This document shows positions 36,719 to 46,130 of a stretch of DNA of 64,000 nucleotides, piece after piece. Made by a program: the position numbers and the translations under genes. The DNA comes from Shewanella sp. UCD-KL21 (lineage in GTDB: Bacteria; Pseudomonadota; Gammaproteobacteria; Enterobacterales; Shewanellaceae). The notes beneath the pieces are model-generated. The model did no database searches and was not told where the DNA came from. It was given only the letters and a program-made list of their open reading frames with translations. The number at the start of each line of letters is the position of its first letter. Position 1 is the first letter of the stretch. The DNA is taken from assembly GCF_001957135.1 (NCBI RefSeq), contig NZ_MPHK01000004.1:62001-126000 (forward strand), read 5' to 3'.

Positions 36719-38167
36719 TTATTGCCCAAAGCCCACATCGGTAATACTCACCTTGGTAACCTCACCATACTGCTTGGCAATATCGGCAATCTGAGCCGCG
36801 TTACCCACCAGCACATACTGCAAATTGTCTTTTGGAAAGTAACGGCTTATGAGGCGCTGGGTTTCAGCTAATGTCAGCCCATCGACCTTGGCTTGAAACT
36901 CATTAATAAATGCATCGTCAAAGTTATAGATATACATATCAGCCAGTAACTCGCCCAGTTGGCCACCGGTTTCAAACTTTGGTGGGTACTGACCTTTAAC
37001 ATAGGCTTTGGCTGAATCTAGGGTTTGTTGATCAATGCCTTGCTCCCATAAGCGGCCATAGGTTTTTATGGCTAAGTCCATGGCTTCTTTGGTGGTGCTG
37101 GTTTTAGTAAAGGTGCTGATAGAGAACACCCCTGCAGCAGAATAAGCACTAAAGCCAGAACGCGCACCATAAGTGAGCCCGGCGTTAACCCGTAACTCAT
37201 CATTAAGCCATGAGGTGAAACGGCCCCCTAAAATGGTATTGACTACCGTTAGCCCCACATAATCAGGGTTATCGCGCTTAATCCCCAAGCCGCCAATAAC
37301 AAAGGTGGTTTCAATGGCATCGGGTTTATCAACTAATAACACCTTGCTGGCAGTTAATGACGCTAGCCCTTGAGTTAAATCAGGCTGCACCGCAGTTTCA
37401 GTGTTTTTCCAGCTGCCAAATGCCGTTGTTAGCTTGGCTTTCATGGTTGCGATATCAAAGTCACCCACCACGTTAATGGCGGTATTTTTGGGCTGAAAAT
37501 AACTGTGATGAAATGCTCGCAGCTGAGCGACATTAATATCAGCTAATGACTTACTGTTGCCCGATACCGGATTGGCATAAGGGTGTTCACCAAATACTAA
37601 CTTATTGTAGTAACGACCTATTACCGCCCGTGGGCTTTCTTTCGCTTGTGATAAGCCAACAATTTCGCGCTGTCTGAGCTTTTCAAATTCACTATGTTCA
37701 AACTCAGGGCTGATGAGCACTGGCTGGATAATATCGAGCATGGAATCAAGATCTTTACTCATAAAATCTGCTTCCAGCATCATGCTTTCACGCCCTGACG
37801 CTGTAGATAGGCTTGCGCCGAGAAAATCCACCGTTTGCTCAATTTCTGCTTTGCTTTTACCGCCAGCGCCCAGTAATAAACTTTTCATTGTCATATACGA
37901 CACCCCAGATGTGGTGTCATTTACCGCGCCTGCGCGCACAACGGCATTAAAGTTAATTATCGGCACTTCTTGTTGCACCATCAAATTAACCAGTAAGCCA
38001 TTTTTAAGGGTAACAGATTGATACTGCGGCATACTGAAACTACCAGTATCTAAGGGTTTGCTTGACTCAGTCGTGGCTTTACAACCCGCCAGCCCCACAC
38101 CACAAGCAAGCACTATGGCTGATACCGTTAAGGCGCTGGTCTTTTTAAGCTTTATCAATGACATCAT
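36719..38167 (-). CDS. M16-family peptidase-like protein without the zinc motif
   Basis: A 482-residue lipoprotein-like protein (signal VLACGVGLAGCKAT) with two M16 domains. The HxxEH zinc motif is absent: the equivalent place reads TSGVSYMTMKSLLLGAG. The Arg/Tyr pair seen in the C-terminal partner halves is represented by AGLTYGARSGF. It is probably the non-catalytic half of a heterodimer with the upstream gene, as in other two-gene M16 pairs. The start overlaps the upstream stop. Substrates are likely periplasmic peptides. Confidence 0.85.
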   Translation of the reverse strand: MMSLIKLKKTSALTVSAIVLACGVGLAGCKATTESSKPLDTGSFSMPQYQSVTLKNGLLVNLMVQQEVPIINFNAVVRAGAVNDTTSGVSYMTMKSLLLGAGGKSKAEIEQTVDFLGASLSTASGRESMMLEADFMSKDLDSMLDIIQPVLISPEFEHSEFEKLRQREIVGLSQAKESPRAVIGRYYNKLVFGEHPYANPVSGNSKSLADINVAQLRAFHHSYFQPKNTAINVVGDFDIATMKAKLTTAFGSWKNTETAVQPDLTQGLASLTASKVLLVDKPDAIETTFVIGGLGIKRDNPDYVGLTVVNTILGGRFTSWLNDELRVNAGLTYGARSGFSAYSAAGVFSISTFTKTSTTKEAMDLAIKTYGRLWEQGIDQQTLDSAKAYVKGQYPPKFETGGQLGELLADMYIYNFDDAFINEFQAKVDGLTLAETQRLISRYFPKDNLQYVLVGNAAQIADIAKQYGEVTKVSITDVGFGQ

Positions 38168-39492
38168 TAGTCAGCTCCCTCTGTGGCGGCTAACACACCC
38201 ACGGTGCGATTGGCCTTACGTAAATAGGTTTGCGCAACACGCTGAATATCTGCAACGGTTACCTTGTTGTAGGCTGCTGGCGCACTAAACAGTTTGTCAT
38301 AACTGCCAAAATACAGCTCATAACGGCCTAATGTATTAGCGCGACCATTGATGGTTTGCATGGTGCGATAAAAATCCATTAGCTTGATATTTTTGACTTT
38401 TTCAAGCTCTTGCTCGCTAACGCCTTCAAGGGCAATACGGTTTATCTCAGCAATCATTGCGGCTTCTAATTGCAATGCATCAATCGCTGCATTGGCGACC
38501 CCAAGAAAGTAAAACAGATTAGGGTCAAATGACATGGGTAAATATGCCATCACATCGGAGGCCAGTTGCTTATCCACCAAGCCTTGATAAAGGCGTGAGC
38601 TATTACCTTCACTGAAAATAGTGCTGAGTATATCTAGCGCATAATAATCGGCATGTTTCGTGGATGGCACATGATATGCCAGCATCACATTGGGGGTAGT
38701 GACAGAGGCTTTTTCAACAAAGACTCGGCGCTCACCTTTTTGCAATGGCTCGACGGTGCGAACGGCTAATGGCGCGGGCTGGGCGGCAATGACGCCAAAG
38801 TATTGCTTAGCTAAACGCTTCACCTCAGCGGTTTTAACATCACCTGCGATCACCACCACAGCATTGTTGGGTGCATAGTAAGTCTTATGGTATTGCTGTA
38901 AATCCGCTAACGACCAGGCGGCAATATCTGACTCATGGCCAATTACCGGCCAGCTATAAGGATGAGCTCTAAACGCCGCCCCTTTTACTTCTTGTTGCAA
39001 GGTGCGCCAGTTGGAGTTTTCAAGCCCAGTGGTGCGCTCTGATTGCACCACACCGCGCTCGCTTTCGACCATCTGCGAATTAATATCTAAGTTCGCGATG
39101 CGATCAGCTTCGAGATCAAAAATGGTCTCTAACGCATTGGCAGGAAACCAATTGGTGTATACCGTGGTGTCTTCAGTGGTATAAGCATTATTAGCGCCAC
39201 CCGCGGCTTCCATGGTGCGGTCAAACATTTTAGGGCCATATTTTTTTGAGCCGTTAAACATCATGTGCTCGAAAAAATGCGAGATCCCAGTAATGCCCGG
39301 CGCCTCATTACGAGAACCCACTTTCCAAAACAAATACATATTGGCATTGGGAATGCTGCTATCTTCTAGCACCATAATTTTCATGCCATTATCCAGAGTA
39401 AAGCTATTGATATCCTCGACTGTGGTGGCCATCGCCGCGGTACTCACCCAGCAACTGAGTAAGACCCATAACGCGCTGATGTTGCGTTTCAT
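38167..39492 (-). CDS. M16-family zinc metallopeptidase, catalytic subunit
   Basis: A 441-residue exported peptidase (signal SALWVLLSCWVSTAAMA). The inverted zinc motif HxxEH is intact in GISHFFEHMMFNGSKKYG, and the third ligand Glu lies in SERGVVQSERTTG. ATG at 39492, with AAGGA and a clear signal peptide, is preferred to the 11-codon longer frame. It is coupled by TAATG to the inactive partner gene, so the two subunits are probably made in equal amounts. Confidence 0.9.
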   Translation of the reverse strand: MKRNISALWVLLSCWVSTAAMATTVEDINSFTLDNGMKIMVLEDSSIPNANMYLFWKVGSRNEAPGITGISHFFEHMMFNGSKKYGPKMFDRTMEAAGGANNAYTTEDTTVYTNWFPANALETIFDLEADRIANLDINSQMVESERGVVQSERTTGLENSNWRTLQQEVKGAAFRAHPYSWPVIGHESDIAAWSLADLQQYHKTYYAPNNAVVVIAGDVKTAEVKRLAKQYFGVIAAQPAPLAVRTVEPLQKGERRVFVEKASVTTPNVMLAYHVPSTKHADYYALDILSTIFSEGNSSRLYQGLVDKQLASDVMAYLPMSFDPNLFYFLGVANAAIDALQLEAAMIAEINRIALEGVSEQELEKVKNIKLMDFYRTMQTINGRANTLGRYELYFGSYDKLFSAPAAYNKVTVADIQRVAQTYLRKANRTVGVLAATEGAD

Positions 39493-39561
39493 AATGGTTT
39501 CCTTGTAAGTCATTGCAATGAACAACAGGCCAGCTGCAACCTGTTGTTGGTATTTTTTCGC

Positions 39562-40863
39562 TTATTTCACCGCGCCTAGCGCAGTTAATGCCAGCTGAGT
39601 CATGGTTTCAACGCCCACTTTTAAGGCTTTTTCATCAACAAAAAATGCTGGCGAATGATTACTGGCGACAGTGGCAGGATCGGTGCCTGCTGGCGTCACC
39701 CCTAAAAAGTAAAACAGCCCCGGCGTTTCAAGCGCATAGTAGGAGAAGTCCTCAGCGCCGGTAATAAGCCCTGGCTCAATAAGATTATCATCGCCCACAA
39801 CCTCACGAATAACCGGACGCATTTTTGCCACTAATTCAGGGTTATTCACCGTAACCGGATAACCTGCATCAATCACTGTAGTAGCTGTGGCGCCGAGGGT
39901 TTGAGCGGAAAGGGTCGCGATTTCAGCCAGCTTTACTTTTATGTCGGCGCGCATATCTTGATCAAAGGTTCGGATAGTACCAATTAACTCAACTTCATCA
40001 GGGATGATGTTGGAGCGAATGCCGCCATTAATGGCGCCAAAACTCACCACAGCCGGCGCTTTAGTCACATCCACTTGGCGGCTAATAATGGTTTGCACGC
40101 TATTAATAACTTGCGCTGAAGCCACAATCGGGTCCACCCCGCCCCAAGGACGAGAGCCATGGGTTTGGCGACCCTTTACTGTAATAGTAAATGAATCTTC
40201 TGAAGCCATCGCCGGGCCTGCTCGCAAACCAATCATCCCTGTGGGCATACTTGAGGTCACGTGCATGCCAAACACTTGATCAGGTTTACGGCTAGCAAAT
40301 AAGCCTTCTTTAAGCATTAACTCTGCGCCGCCTTCTTCACCCGCTGGCGCGCCTTCTTCTGCTGGCTGAAAGATAAACATCACATCGCCAGCAAGGCTGT
40401 CTTTAGACTTAACTAAATTCTCAGCCACGCCCATTAACATCGCCACATGGGTGTCATGACCACAGGCATGCATCACCCCAACTTTTTGGCCACGATAAGT
40501 ATCAGTAGCTTTGGAGGCAAAAGGTAAATCAACCTCTTCTGTGACTGGCAATGCATCCATATCTGCGCGAATGCCGATTAGCGGCCCAGGCTTTGCGCCC
40601 TTTAATATCGCCACCACACCAGTATGAGCAATGCCGGTTTGCACTTCTAAGCCTAAAGACTCAAGGTGCTTGGCAATCACTTTACTGGTTCTAAACTCGC
40701 GGTTAGACAGTTCAGGGTGCTGATGTAAGTCGCGGCGCCACTCCAACACCTTAGCTTCAACATCGCTTGCAAGTTGAGCTGCGTTAGGGGTTTGAGCCAT
40801 TATCGAACCAGAAAAAGTGCCAGAGGCAACTGCAAGGCAAGCAGCAAGTATCGTTAAGCGCAT
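39562..40863 (-). CDS. Exported M20 amidohydrolase (hippurate hydrolase-like)
   Basis: A 433-residue metal-dependent hydrolase with a signal peptide (AACLAVASGTFSGSIMA). Metal-binding motifs are MHACGHDTHVAMLMG and FQPAEEGAPAGEEGG, with a later GAEDFSYYALETPG and a C-terminal NHSPAFFVDE. This is the M20D pattern of hippurate, indole-acetyl-amino acid and related amide hydrolases. The export signal points to action in the periplasm. It is 70 bases upstream of the M16 pair in the same direction, so a peptide-breakdown operon is possible. Confidence 0.9.
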   Translation of the reverse strand: MRLTILAACLAVASGTFSGSIMAQTPNAAQLASDVEAKVLEWRRDLHQHPELSNREFRTSKVIAKHLESLGLEVQTGIAHTGVVAILKGAKPGPLIGIRADMDALPVTEEVDLPFASKATDTYRGQKVGVMHACGHDTHVAMLMGVAENLVKSKDSLAGDVMFIFQPAEEGAPAGEEGGAELMLKEGLFASRKPDQVFGMHVTSSMPTGMIGLRAGPAMASEDSFTITVKGRQTHGSRPWGGVDPIVASAQVINSVQTIISRQVDVTKAPAVVSFGAINGGIRSNIIPDEVELIGTIRTFDQDMRADIKVKLAEIATLSAQTLGATATTVIDAGYPVTVNNPELVAKMRPVIREVVGDDNLIEPGLITGAEDFSYYALETPGLFYFLGVTPAGTDPATVASNHSPAFFVDEKALKVGVETMTQLALTALGAVK

Positions 40864-41058
40864 AAATCATCCATGTTTTTATCATTTTGTTAGTATTTCA
40901 ATCTACCGCGTATCCCTTGAATTGTTAAATATTTTGTTATCCAAAGCACATTTGAAATTGTGTCGATTTGTTTTGAGCGGCTCAATAAACACTATGGTTG
41001 ATGACATTGTGTTGATAATCTATGACCACTATTAAATTTACATCGAGAGTCCTAGCCC

Positions 41059-42531
41059 ATGAAAATCACCTTTGAGCAATTAACCGCAGCCGGTGCCAGT
41101 AACTCATTGGAGATTGAACAGTGGTTAATTGAAGATCGCCAATCCTGGGGAGTATTCAGCGCCCACAGTGATATTGGTGCCATGCTCGGTGACTTATTAG
41201 CAGATGTGCCCGTGGGCGTTGGCTCTGACACATCAAGCATTGAGCTCACCACAGGTTCGATACATAAAACCTCAGGCCAAATTGCTCAAGTGTCACTCGC
41301 TGAGCAACAAAGGTTATTAGCACTTGAACTCGCCAATGATGACAGTGACTTTTTAGATTATGCCGATAAAGGCACTACGGTCGCAGGATTAATTTTTGCC
41401 CATTGCCATAAGCAAACATTGACCGACAAACTGCTTGAGGAGCTTGATTTAGTTCAGCTGCAACAGCGCGGGTTTCGTGAACTTTCAACGGGCGAAACCC
41501 GTCGTTTGATGCTGGCCATTGCCCTTGCTAGCGAGCCGGACTTTTTAGTGTTAGATAATCCCTATTCAGGGCTCGACATTAGCCATCGTCAAAGCTTAAC
41601 GGCTTATCTCAGTCAGCTTGATATTCAAATGATGGTGATATTTTCTCGCGAGGAAGATATGCCCACATGGATAGATCAGATTGCTATATTCAGCCACAGC
41701 AAACTTGATAGCATCATGGATAAAGCTAGCTGGGAGCAACACCCTGTTATTAGCCAAATTACCGCCCAATCTAAAGTCCAAAGCCAGCAAATGCTGGCAA
41801 TCATGCAGCGCCACCGCCATCAAAGCCCATTTGACAACCCCATCTTTGAACTTAAAAATGGCAAGGTGGCTTACAGTGATAAAACCATTTTTACTGAGGT
41901 TAATTGGCGTATTGATAAAGGCCAACACTGGCAGGTAAAAGGCCCCAATGGCTGTGGTAAAAGTACCTTGTTAGGGCTTATTTTTGGCGATCACCCACAA
42001 TGCTACAGCAATGATATTCATATCTTTGGTAAGCAACGTGGCACTGGGGAAAGTATTTGGGAAATAAAGCAGCATATCGGTATGGTGTCATCGGCATTAC
42101 ACTTGCAATATCGCGTTGGTTGCAGCGCTAAAGATGTGATTTTATCCGGCTTTTATGACTCTATTGGCCTGTACCAAAAAGCCACTCAAGCCCAGCAAGA
42201 TATCGCCCAAGATTGGCTCAGCATTTTACATATGTCCCACTATGCCAAAGTCTCGTTTAAGCAACTGGATTACAGCCAACAGCGGCTATTATTAATTGCC
42301 AGAGCGTTAGTTAAACAGCCAACATTATTGATTTTAGATGAACCCTATCAAGGGTTAGATTATCTGGGTATTCGCTTAGTCAAAAATACCCTTGAATTGA
42401 TCGCCAGAGAAAACCTCAGTCAGCTGCTGTATGTGTCCCATTATCATGAGGACAGTTTAGACAGCATTAATAACTATCTGGAATTTGTTGCCGATGAAGC
42501 AAGCGGTGGCTATAAAGCGCTCATCAGCTAG
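41059..42531 (+). CDS. modF: ModF-like duplicated ABC ATPase
   Basis: The 490-residue protein has the same length as E. coli ModF and a tandem of two ABC ATPase domains with no membrane part. In the first, the Walker A is missing (SWGVFSAHSDIGAMLGDLL), though LSTGETRRLMLA and FLVLDNPYSGLD remain. The second has GPNGCGKST at residues 295-303, QQRLLLIARALVKQPTLLIL and DEPYQGLD. The closest named family is ModF/PhrA, tied to molybdate or photolyase by name only; the role is not established. It is divergent from the M20 gene. Confidence 0.8.
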   Translation: MKITFEQLTAAGASNSLEIEQWLIEDRQSWGVFSAHSDIGAMLGDLLADVPVGVGSDTSSIELTTGSIHKTSGQIAQVSLAEQQRLLALELANDDSDFLDYADKGTTVAGLIFAHCHKQTLTDKLLEELDLVQLQQRGFRELSTGETRRLMLAIALASEPDFLVLDNPYSGLDISHRQSLTAYLSQLDIQMMVIFSREEDMPTWIDQIAIFSHSKLDSIMDKASWEQHPVISQITAQSKVQSQQMLAIMQRHRHQSPFDNPIFELKNGKVAYSDKTIFTEVNWRIDKGQHWQVKGPNGCGKSTLLGLIFGDHPQCYSNDIHIFGKQRGTGESIWEIKQHIGMVSSALHLQYRVGCSAKDVILSGFYDSIGLYQKATQAQQDIAQDWLSILHMSHYAKVSFKQLDYSQQRLLLIARALVKQPTLLILDEPYQGLDYLGIRLVKNTLELIARENLSQLLYVSHYHEDSLDSINNYLEFVADEASGGYKALIS

Positions 42532-42557
42532 TTAATAGTGCTGCATTGCCAAAGCGC

Positions 42558-42935
42558 TTACTTTTCTTCTATTTTGCGCTCTTTGGCAGCAGCCTCTTTG
42601 GCCTCACGCAGATATTTATCAGCTCGGGACTCGCGCTCTTTAAATTGCTCTTGTGCTTTTTGTTGCTGCTGTTGTTGCCACTCGCCTGGCTCTTGGCGTT
42701 CAATTATTTCTTGCTCACGGCTGCTAGTGTCACTGGCAGCTTTACGGGCTTTTTCAAGCTGAGTTTGCTCAGTCTTTTTAGAGTCAATTCGGCCTTGTTC
42801 AGCTTGTTGCGACAAGGTCAGTCGTGGCTTATCAGATGCCTGAGCGGTAACTGACATCATGCCTAACACACCTGAAAGCAGCAATACTTTGGTCATTAGC
42901 CTTAATAGACTGTTTGAATATAAATTTAGCGACAT
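42558..42935 (-). CDS. Small exported Gln/Glu/Lys-rich protein
   Basis: A 125-residue protein: signal peptide LMTKVLLLSGVLGMMSVTAQA, then a highly charged, coiled-coil-like body (KTEQTQLEKARKAASDTSS, EWQQQQQQKAQEQFKERES). The ATG at 42935 has AGGAAGG before it, and a longer frame that overlaps the DTW gene is rejected. It starts 4 bases after the DTW gene stop, so it is cotranscribed with that gene. I do not recognise a family. Confidence 0.7.
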   Translation of the reverse strand: MSLNLYSNSLLRLMTKVLLLSGVLGMMSVTAQASDKPRLTLSQQAEQGRIDSKKTEQTQLEKARKAASDTSSREQEIIERQEPGEWQQQQQQKAQEQFKERESRADKYLREAKEAAAKERKIEEK

Positions 42936-42939
42936 ACAA

Positions 42940-43557
42940 TTAACCTTCCTGGTTGTTTTTAGACTCAATATAACGGGCTCGCACCTCAGCAGGCATGGCG
43001 TTGAGCTTATGTTGCACCATGGCATCAAAAGCACTAAATAGCGGGTTGATATCAAGTTCGCTATCGATTGCTTGCAAGGTATAAGCGGTGGCTTCCAGTG
43101 TTGATAAACTGTCGCTACGTTTTGCCTTGCGAATAAGATATTGGGAAACCCCTTCAAATTCAATATGCAATGCCGGAAGATCCAATAACCACGGATTAAG
43201 CTGCAACATTTTAAATGCTTTACGCCAGGTGCCATCAATTAATAAAATGCAGCAATCTGCTGGTACTGACGAGTCCGCTGCATTTTGACTATTCTCACTG
43301 GGATACACTAGATACACAGGTTTGTTGGCCGCTGCCAGCTGTTGTCGTAATAGCGCAAAATCATCGGCGCTTTCACCCACCACCACTTGAGTTTGCGGCA
43401 GGGTTAAACTCAGCAATTTAACAGTATTTTTTGCATGCTCAACTTCAGAGGGATGCTGCAGCACAATCACCTCAGTTTTAGCCGTCATCTTAGTCACGCT
43501 AGCACAGATACAAGCCGACTGCGGGTAGCCACATTTTTGACAATACACTCTACTCAT
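42940..43557 (-). CDS. tapT: DTW-domain tRNA-uridine aminocarboxypropyltransferase
   Basis: Member of the DTW family, whose enterobacterial member (YfiP/TapT) adds the aminocarboxypropyl group at U47 of tRNAs. The 205-residue protein begins with a four-Cys zinc motif (YCQKCGYPQSACICAS), and has QHPSEVEHAKNTVKL and the signature LLIDGTWRKAFKML. The length fits. The start is ATG at 43557. It is coupled to the small exported protein gene downstream. Confidence 0.9.
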   Translation of the reverse strand: MSRVYCQKCGYPQSACICASVTKMTAKTEVIVLQHPSEVEHAKNTVKLLSLTLPQTQVVVGESADDFALLRQQLAAANKPVYLVYPSENSQNAADSSVPADCCILLIDGTWRKAFKMLQLNPWLLDLPALHIEFEGVSQYLIRKAKRSDSLSTLEATAYTLQAIDSELDINPLFSAFDAMVQHKLNAMPAEVRARYIESKNNQEG

Positions 43558-43577
43558 TAAACACCAAACACCTTGCT

Positions 43578-43601
43578 AAATATGTTGCAAAATATGTTGC
43601 A
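43578..43601. repeat. AAATATGTTGCA 12-base tandem repeat
   Basis: Two copies in the spacer upstream of both the DTW gene and the outer-membrane barrel gene. Confidence 0.7.
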
Positions 43602-43622
43602 AAATAAAACGATAAAGGTATG

Positions 43623-43639
43623 TTTACCTCGCAGGTAAA
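43623..43639. promoter_or_regulatory. TTTACCT palindrome upstream of the barrel gene
   Basis: TTTACCT-CGC-AGGTAAA is a perfect inverted repeat, and an additional TTTACCT lies at 43654-43660. They are about 45-85 bases ahead of the barrel gene ATG. They look like operator half-sites; the regulator is unknown. Confidence 0.5.
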
Positions 43640-43706
43640 TTTTAAGGTACTAATTTACCTGCTAATTTATTAGATAAACAAGCTCAATTAAACTCAAGGA
43701 AGAATT

Positions 43707-44705
43707 ATGACTCGTAGCAAGTTATCACTGGCAGTGATGCTTTATCTCGCTAGCAGCGCCGCTTTTGCCGCTGACAACACCTTTAATCATGAAGCTGAAA
43801 TCGGCTTTCTCGACACCAGCGAAAGCTCAGACGGATTAATAAGCGCTAAATATAGTTATTATTTTCAAGGGGTCAAGCAAAATGATGCCCCTTATGAACT
43901 GGCAACATTTTTAAGCCAATCTTCTGTGATTTCAGCCCGCTATGCAATGACAGAACACCAAGATCTGTATGAGCTTTCAGGCGAATATGTGTTTGACTCA
44001 AAATTCTTTGTTGGCGGCGCTTATTCTCGTCTATCAACAGAACGTAACTGGGGACCAAATACTGATTTAGATACTTATGAACTCAAAGCAGGTTATTATT
44101 TTAACCCACACGCTAAATTAACCTTGTCATATCAGACCAATTCGGACTCAGATTCTGAACATAGATCTAATGATGTTTACGGTGATTATAACCGAGATTC
44201 AAGTGAAGATTATGATGGTTTCGCATTAGAATATCAGCATTACTTACCGTTCGAAGCGACATCAGGCCTTATGCTTACAGCAATTGCTAGCTACTCAAAT
44301 ACTGATTCTGAATACGACAGCAAATACGATACTCTTTTTTTAGATGACAATGATGAAGTTGTTGAGGCTAGAATTGAAGCTGCTAATGAGGGTACAACAA
44401 AAGAAACCAACCTAGGGATTGATGCTGATTGGTATATTACCAATTCATGGTCTGTTGGAGGCGGGTATCAATACCGTAATTATGACCACGACAGTTCATA
44501 TCGTTTTTCCCAAGAAACTGCTGATGAGATATATGAGAGTAACCGAGACTATAGTGATTCTGACAGCTTTAGTATCTATAACCTTAACACCAGCTACTTT
44601 TGGCATTTTTCTAAATACATATCAGCTAGAGCCGCTATTGAGCAACGCTTTGTTGATAGTGAATCTGACACCACCTTTGGCATCGCCATTAACGGCCGAT
44701 TCTAA
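43707..44705 (+). CDS. Predicted outer-membrane beta-barrel protein
   Basis: A 332-residue protein with a signal peptide (LAVMLYLASSAAFAA), alternating amphipathic strands (YELSGEYVFDSKFFVGGAYS, KLTLSYQTNSDSD), Asp/Ser-rich loops, and a C-terminal Phe in FGIAINGRF as needed for BAM-dependent insertion. It probably forms a porin-like barrel of 14-16 strands by eye. The substrate or function is not evident. AAGGAAG precedes the ATG. It stands alone between a palindromic operator region and a terminator. Confidence 0.8.
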   Translation: MTRSKLSLAVMLYLASSAAFAADNTFNHEAEIGFLDTSESSDGLISAKYSYYFQGVKQNDAPYELATFLSQSSVISARYAMTEHQDLYELSGEYVFDSKFFVGGAYSRLSTERNWGPNTDLDTYELKAGYYFNPHAKLTLSYQTNSDSDSEHRSNDVYGDYNRDSSEDYDGFALEYQHYLPFEATSGLMLTAIASYSNTDSEYDSKYDTLFLDDNDEVVEARIEAANEGTTKETNLGIDADWYITNSWSVGGGYQYRNYDHDSSYRFSQETADEIYESNRDYSDSDSFSIYNLNTSYFWHFSKYISARAAIEQRFVDSESDTTFGIAINGRF

Positions 44706-44745
44706 AATCAGCTTTTAGCGCTTATAAGAAATGCTAGCAACACAC

Positions 44746-44784
44746 AAAAAATGCCTAACGATAATTATCCTTAGGCATTTTTTA
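44746..44784. terminator. Bidirectional terminator between the barrel gene and the Bcr/CflA gene
   Basis: Stem AAAAAATGCCTAA / TTAGGCATTTTTT between convergent genes, with A/T-rich arms in both directions. Confidence 0.88.
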
Positions 44785-44812
44785 TTAACAGCTTATCTGA
44801 GTAAAACTAGAT

Positions 44813-46015
44813 TTATGGATGCACTTGCTCAACATGTAAGTGATTCAAGCGTTTTGATGACATAATAATGAGTAACACCAATGACAAGCCGCCCATTAAT
44901 ATCGCTACCGCATAAGGCGCCGTAATATCGGTCATTTGAATGAGTGCGGCCAATACTGACGCGCCGCTCATTTGAATACAGCCTAGCATGGCCGCTGCCG
45001 TGCCAGCGCGCTCACCAAAGGCTGATAGTGCCATACTGGTAGCAGGGCCGAGTAATATCGCAAAACCAATACATAGCAGCATCATAGGTAGCATAAAGCT
45101 AAAGCCTGCAGCTAAGCCGGTTTCAGGTCCTACAAGTTGCATCACCACCTCAAGAATTGCCGCTGTGAGCATCAAGGCTAAGGCCAGCACCACACCCGGG
45201 CGATTACCAATACGTTTAACTAACACTGGCGCGGCAAAACAAGCGGCAATGTTAACTACGGCGTTTAGACCAAATAAGCCACTAAATGCCAGTTCACTGA
45301 CCCCTAAATGGCCAATTAACCACATAGGTGAGTACGACACATAGGTAATAATAGATGCCATTGCTGCCATACAGGTTGCAGCATAAAACATAAAGTGAGG
45401 GTCACTTAATACTGGCTTGTAACGTCCCCAGCGATAAAGCTTACCGCTAGTGTCTGTGCTTGCTGGACGAGTTTCTGGGAACTTAAAGATCACGATAGCC
45501 AATACGATAATGGCGTACAGCGCCATAAAGATAAAGGTTGAGCGCCAGCCAAACTGCAGGGCTAATAAGCCGCCCAATGTTGGTGCCAGTGCCGGAATAA
45601 CACAAATGGCGCCATTTAAATAACTGTACATCTTGACGCTTTCTTGGCTGGTATAACAGTCTCGCACCGCACTGAATACCACAATCGAGGTGGAACAAGC
45701 TGCCAAACCTTGCAGCACCCGTGCAAGTTGCAATACCTCAAACTCCACCGCCGTAGCGCCAATTAGGCTACTCACGCCATATAACACAATGCCGAATAAG
45801 GCGATGGGTTTGCGGCCAAAGCGATCCGCCAATGGACCAATTAGGATTTGTCCCAGCCCCATGGCAAACAAAAACAACACTAATGTTGACTGAATTTGGC
45901 TACCACTTACCCCATACTCTAACGCCATGGTTGGCATTGATGGTAAATATATATCGATGGCTAATGGGCTCAATAGCACCATAAACATCAGTATCGGTAG
46001 CAGGTTACGTCTCAT
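44813..46015 (-). CDS. Bcr/CflA-family MFS exporter
   Basis: A 400-residue, 12-helix drug/metabolite:proton antiporter. The N-terminus LLSPLAIDIYLPSMPTMALEY and motif A PLADRFGRKPIALFG are those of the Bcr/CflA branch. The family exports chloramphenicol, bicyclomycin and some small peptides or siderophores; the substrate here is unknown. It is divergent from a LysR gene, and a Fur-box-like site lies 20-40 bases before its start, which hints at iron control. Confidence 0.9.
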   Translation of the reverse strand: MRRNLLPILMFMVLLSPLAIDIYLPSMPTMALEYGVSGSQIQSTLVLFLFAMGLGQILIGPLADRFGRKPIALFGIVLYGVSSLIGATAVEFEVLQLARVLQGLAACSTSIVVFSAVRDCYTSQESVKMYSYLNGAICVIPALAPTLGGLLALQFGWRSTFIFMALYAIIVLAIVIFKFPETRPASTDTSGKLYRWGRYKPVLSDPHFMFYAATCMAAMASIITYVSYSPMWLIGHLGVSELAFSGLFGLNAVVNIAACFAAPVLVKRIGNRPGVVLALALMLTAAILEVVMQLVGPETGLAAGFSFMLPMMLLCIGFAILLGPATSMALSAFGERAGTAAAMLGCIQMSGASVLAALIQMTDITAPYAVAILMGGLSLVLLIIMSSKRLNHLHVEQVHP

Positions 46016-46033
46016 TTAATTTGTCTCTTACAT

Positions 46034-46052
46034 TGCATGATAATCATTAATT
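46034..46052. promoter_or_regulatory. Fur-box-like site between the MFS and LysR genes
   Basis: ATGATAATCATTA (46037-46049) matches 13 consecutive central positions of the Fur consensus. Its flanks deviate. It is 20-40 bases before the exporter start and about 80 before the LysR start. Confidence 0.5.
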
Positions 46053-46130
46053 GGGCGGCATTTTAGACTACTCATGGTATGAATAGAAATGGTATTATTT
46101 TCTAAGTAAATTTCCTTTGAGGAATATCAC

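Noticed and set aside
39521..39548. Hairpin between the M20 and M16 genes as a terminator
   Set aside because: No T-run on the minus strand, so it does not look like a terminator of the M20 gene.
42936..43238. N-terminal extension of the small exported protein into the DTW gene
   Set aside because: The ATG at 42935 gives a proper signal peptide and ribosome site, and the extension overlaps another well-supported gene.
44988..45344. Plus-strand 118-codon frame over the MFS gene
   Set aside because: Antisense shadow of a real transporter gene.
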